A stretch of 64,000 nucleotides of DNA from a bacterium (lineage in GTDB: Bacteria; Calditrichota; Calditrichia; RBG-13-44-9). How positions within the stretch are numbered: the stretch's first letter is position 1; every line of letters starts with the position of its first letter. A program made the translations under genes and the position numbers. The notes beneath the pieces are model-generated. The model made no database searches. It was given only the letters and a program-made list of their open reading frames with translations, and was not told where the DNA came from. The stretch covers positions 2,430,811 to 2,494,810 of the forward strand of contig CP070707.1 of the NCBI GenBank assembly GCA_020350205.1. Reading direction: 5' to 3'. Below, piece after piece: positions 61,811-64,000 of this stretch.

Positions 61811-63067
61811 ATGCTGAAAATTTTTAAAATTGTGAAAAGAGAATTTCTCACCAAAGTTTTTACCCGGGGTTTTATCATATCAACAATCCTTGGTCCCGTT
61901 CTTATGATTGCGATCATTCTGGCCCCGGCCTATTTTATCACCCTCGGATCTGACAAACCCGTTAGAATTGGAATATTGGATTACACAGCAACTTTCGGGG
62001 AACCACTGCGGACTACATTTCAGGATACCCTGAATACCGGAGAAAGAAAGTTCCAGTTTTCTGATATTGATATCAGAGATTATACAATGCAGACCGTCAA
62101 TTATCTCTCCCTGGTTGAAACGGGAGAATTCAAAGGTATCGTGGTTATACCTGAAAACGTATATGAAAGTGACTCCGTTTTGTTTATGGCAAAAACTGTC
62201 AGCGATCTGGAGCTTGTTCAAAGATTGCGGAACGGGATTTCAAGTATTGTTCGGCAGCAGCGTTTGAAATTGGAAAATTTGGATCCGGTTAAGATTGGAC
62301 AATTAACGCGGGGAATCTCAATTTACACCATCAAGGTATATGAGGGAACCGAGACGGCCCGTGGATTTGGAGAGGAATATCTGACAGCAATGATCTTCCT
62401 GGTAATCCTGTACATGACTATTCTAATTTATGGCAGTTCCATCATGCGCAGCGTGATCGAAGAAAAATCTTCCCGCATTATTGAAATTTTGTTGTCAAGC
62501 TGCAATTCATTCCAGCTCATGATGGGAAAATTGCTCGGTGTGGGGGCGGTTGGATTAGTTCAGTATGTCATCTGGGTAACCATGGGAATGGGGGTGTTTG
62601 TGATTGTGACTAACACCATGCCGGCTATTGCGGAATCTATCACCTTTTCAACCACGGCACTTCTTTTCTTTGTAATCTTTTTTATAATCGGGTTTTTTAC
62701 CTTCTCCACGCTTTATGCAGCTGTGGGCGCCATGTGCTCTGATATGCAGGATGCGCAATCGGTTTCCATACCGGTGACACTGCTGATTGTGCTCCCTTTT
62801 CTGATTAGTTTCATGGTTATTCGTGATCCTGCCTCGGAAATTTCTCAAATTCTCTCCCTGCTGCCTTTTTTTACACCCCTTATCATGTTTTTGCGGGTAT
62901 TATTAATTCATCCCCCGGGCATAGAAATTTTTCTCTCCATTTTGATTAATTTACTCACTATTGTGGGAATCATCTGGATCACCGCCAAAATATACCGGGT
63001 GGGAATTCTGATGTATGGAAAACGGGCCACCCTCCCGGAAATACTTCGCTGGATAAAATACCGGTAA
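61811..63067 (+). CDS. ABC-2-type permease (NatB-like)
   Basis: A 418-residue membrane subunit. The protein starts with a basic, hydrophobic N-terminal segment (KIFKIVKREFLTKVFTRGF and TM1), has a large extracytoplasmic loop (about 55-190), then five further membrane segments in the C-terminal half including MRSVIEEKSSRIIEILLSSCNSFQLMMGKLLGVGAVGL, the ABC-2 signature region. ATG 61811 with AAGG about seven bases upstream is the probable start; a frame extending to 61787 adds eight residues that overlap the ATPase gene. It pairs with the ATPase gene before it. Substrate unknown. Confidence 0.88.
   Translation: MLKIFKIVKREFLTKVFTRGFIISTILGPVLMIAIILAPAYFITLGSDKPVRIGILDYTATFGEPLRTTFQDTLNTGERKFQFSDIDIRDYTMQTVNYLSLVETGEFKGIVVIPENVYESDSVLFMAKTVSDLELVQRLRNGISSIVRQQRLKLENLDPVKIGQLTRGISIYTIKVYEGTETARGFGEEYLTAMIFLVILYMTILIYGSSIMRSVIEEKSSRIIEILLSSCNSFQLMMGKLLGVGAVGLVQYVIWVTMGMGVFVIVTNTMPAIAESITFSTTALLFFVIFFIIGFFTFSTLYAAVGAMCSDMQDAQSVSIPVTLLIVLPFLISFMVIRDPASEISQILSLLPFFTPLIMFLRVLLIHPPGIEIFLSILINLLTIVGIIWITAKIYRVGILMYGKRATLPEILRWIKYR

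Positions 63068-64000
<933 letters not shown>

Overview
The window looks like chromosomal DNA of an uncultured or poorly studied bacterium of the FCB group (Calditrichota / Neomarinimicrobiota / KSB1-like). This is inference from gene content: proteins with a type IX secretion (T9SS) C-terminal sorting domain, a PorV/PorQ-family barrel, two TonB-dependent receptors with CarboxypepD_reg-like N-termini, a GWxTD-domain protein, and a bacterial rimP-nusA-infB-rbfA-truB-ribF-rpsO-pnp cluster. No transposase, prophage, CRISPR array or rRNA is visible. One tRNA gene, tRNA-Pro(GGG), is present.

Layout. 1-7 kb: a CHRD lipoprotein, a secreted M1 peptidase with a T9SS tail, a repeat-rich 1 kb non-coding stretch, a DUF2279 protein and a YifB/ComM ATPase. 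7.3-11.4 kb: a TIM-barrel protein, then gatE-gatD, the amidotransferase that makes Gln-tRNA(Gln) in archaea and is the most surprising content here. 11.8-19.3 kb: a small Cys-rich membrane protein, a beta-barrel, GWxTD protein, RimO, a polysaccharide deacetylase, alanine dehydrogenase and an M16 peptidase. 19.4-29.1 kb: the long minus-strand transcription/translation operon, with a promoter and an intrinsic-terminator-like hairpin just ahead of rimP. 29.4-33.7 kb: PHP protein, UbiA-family prenyltransferase, geranylgeranyl-reductase-family flavoprotein and FtsY, tightly packed and mostly with GTG/TTG starts. 33.8-38.6 kb: MerR regulator, tRNA-Pro, family 2 glycosyltransferase, Pcm, DUF368 transporter and a transglutaminase-like protein. 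38.8-46.1 kb (minus strand): TrkH, TrkA, threonine aldolase, a TonB-dependent receptor and an RsbW-like kinase.

46.5-57.4 kb is a plus-strand cell-surface block: two large secreted proteins with T9SS-type tails, a lipoprotein, a TonB-dependent receptor, a PorV-like protein and an NHL-repeat lipoprotein; the last four are nearly contiguous and probably one operon. 57.5-64 kb: an APC permease, cold-shock protein, aldehyde dehydrogenase, a NatAB-like ABC exporter and the first 106 codons of a pyruvate:ferredoxin oxidoreductase cut by the window edge.

Two archaeal-flavoured modules (GatDE; UbiA plus geranylgeranyl reductase) lie within about 20 kb and deserve phylogenetic tests. All functional calls rest on reading motifs and overall resemblance to remembered families; no database search was run.
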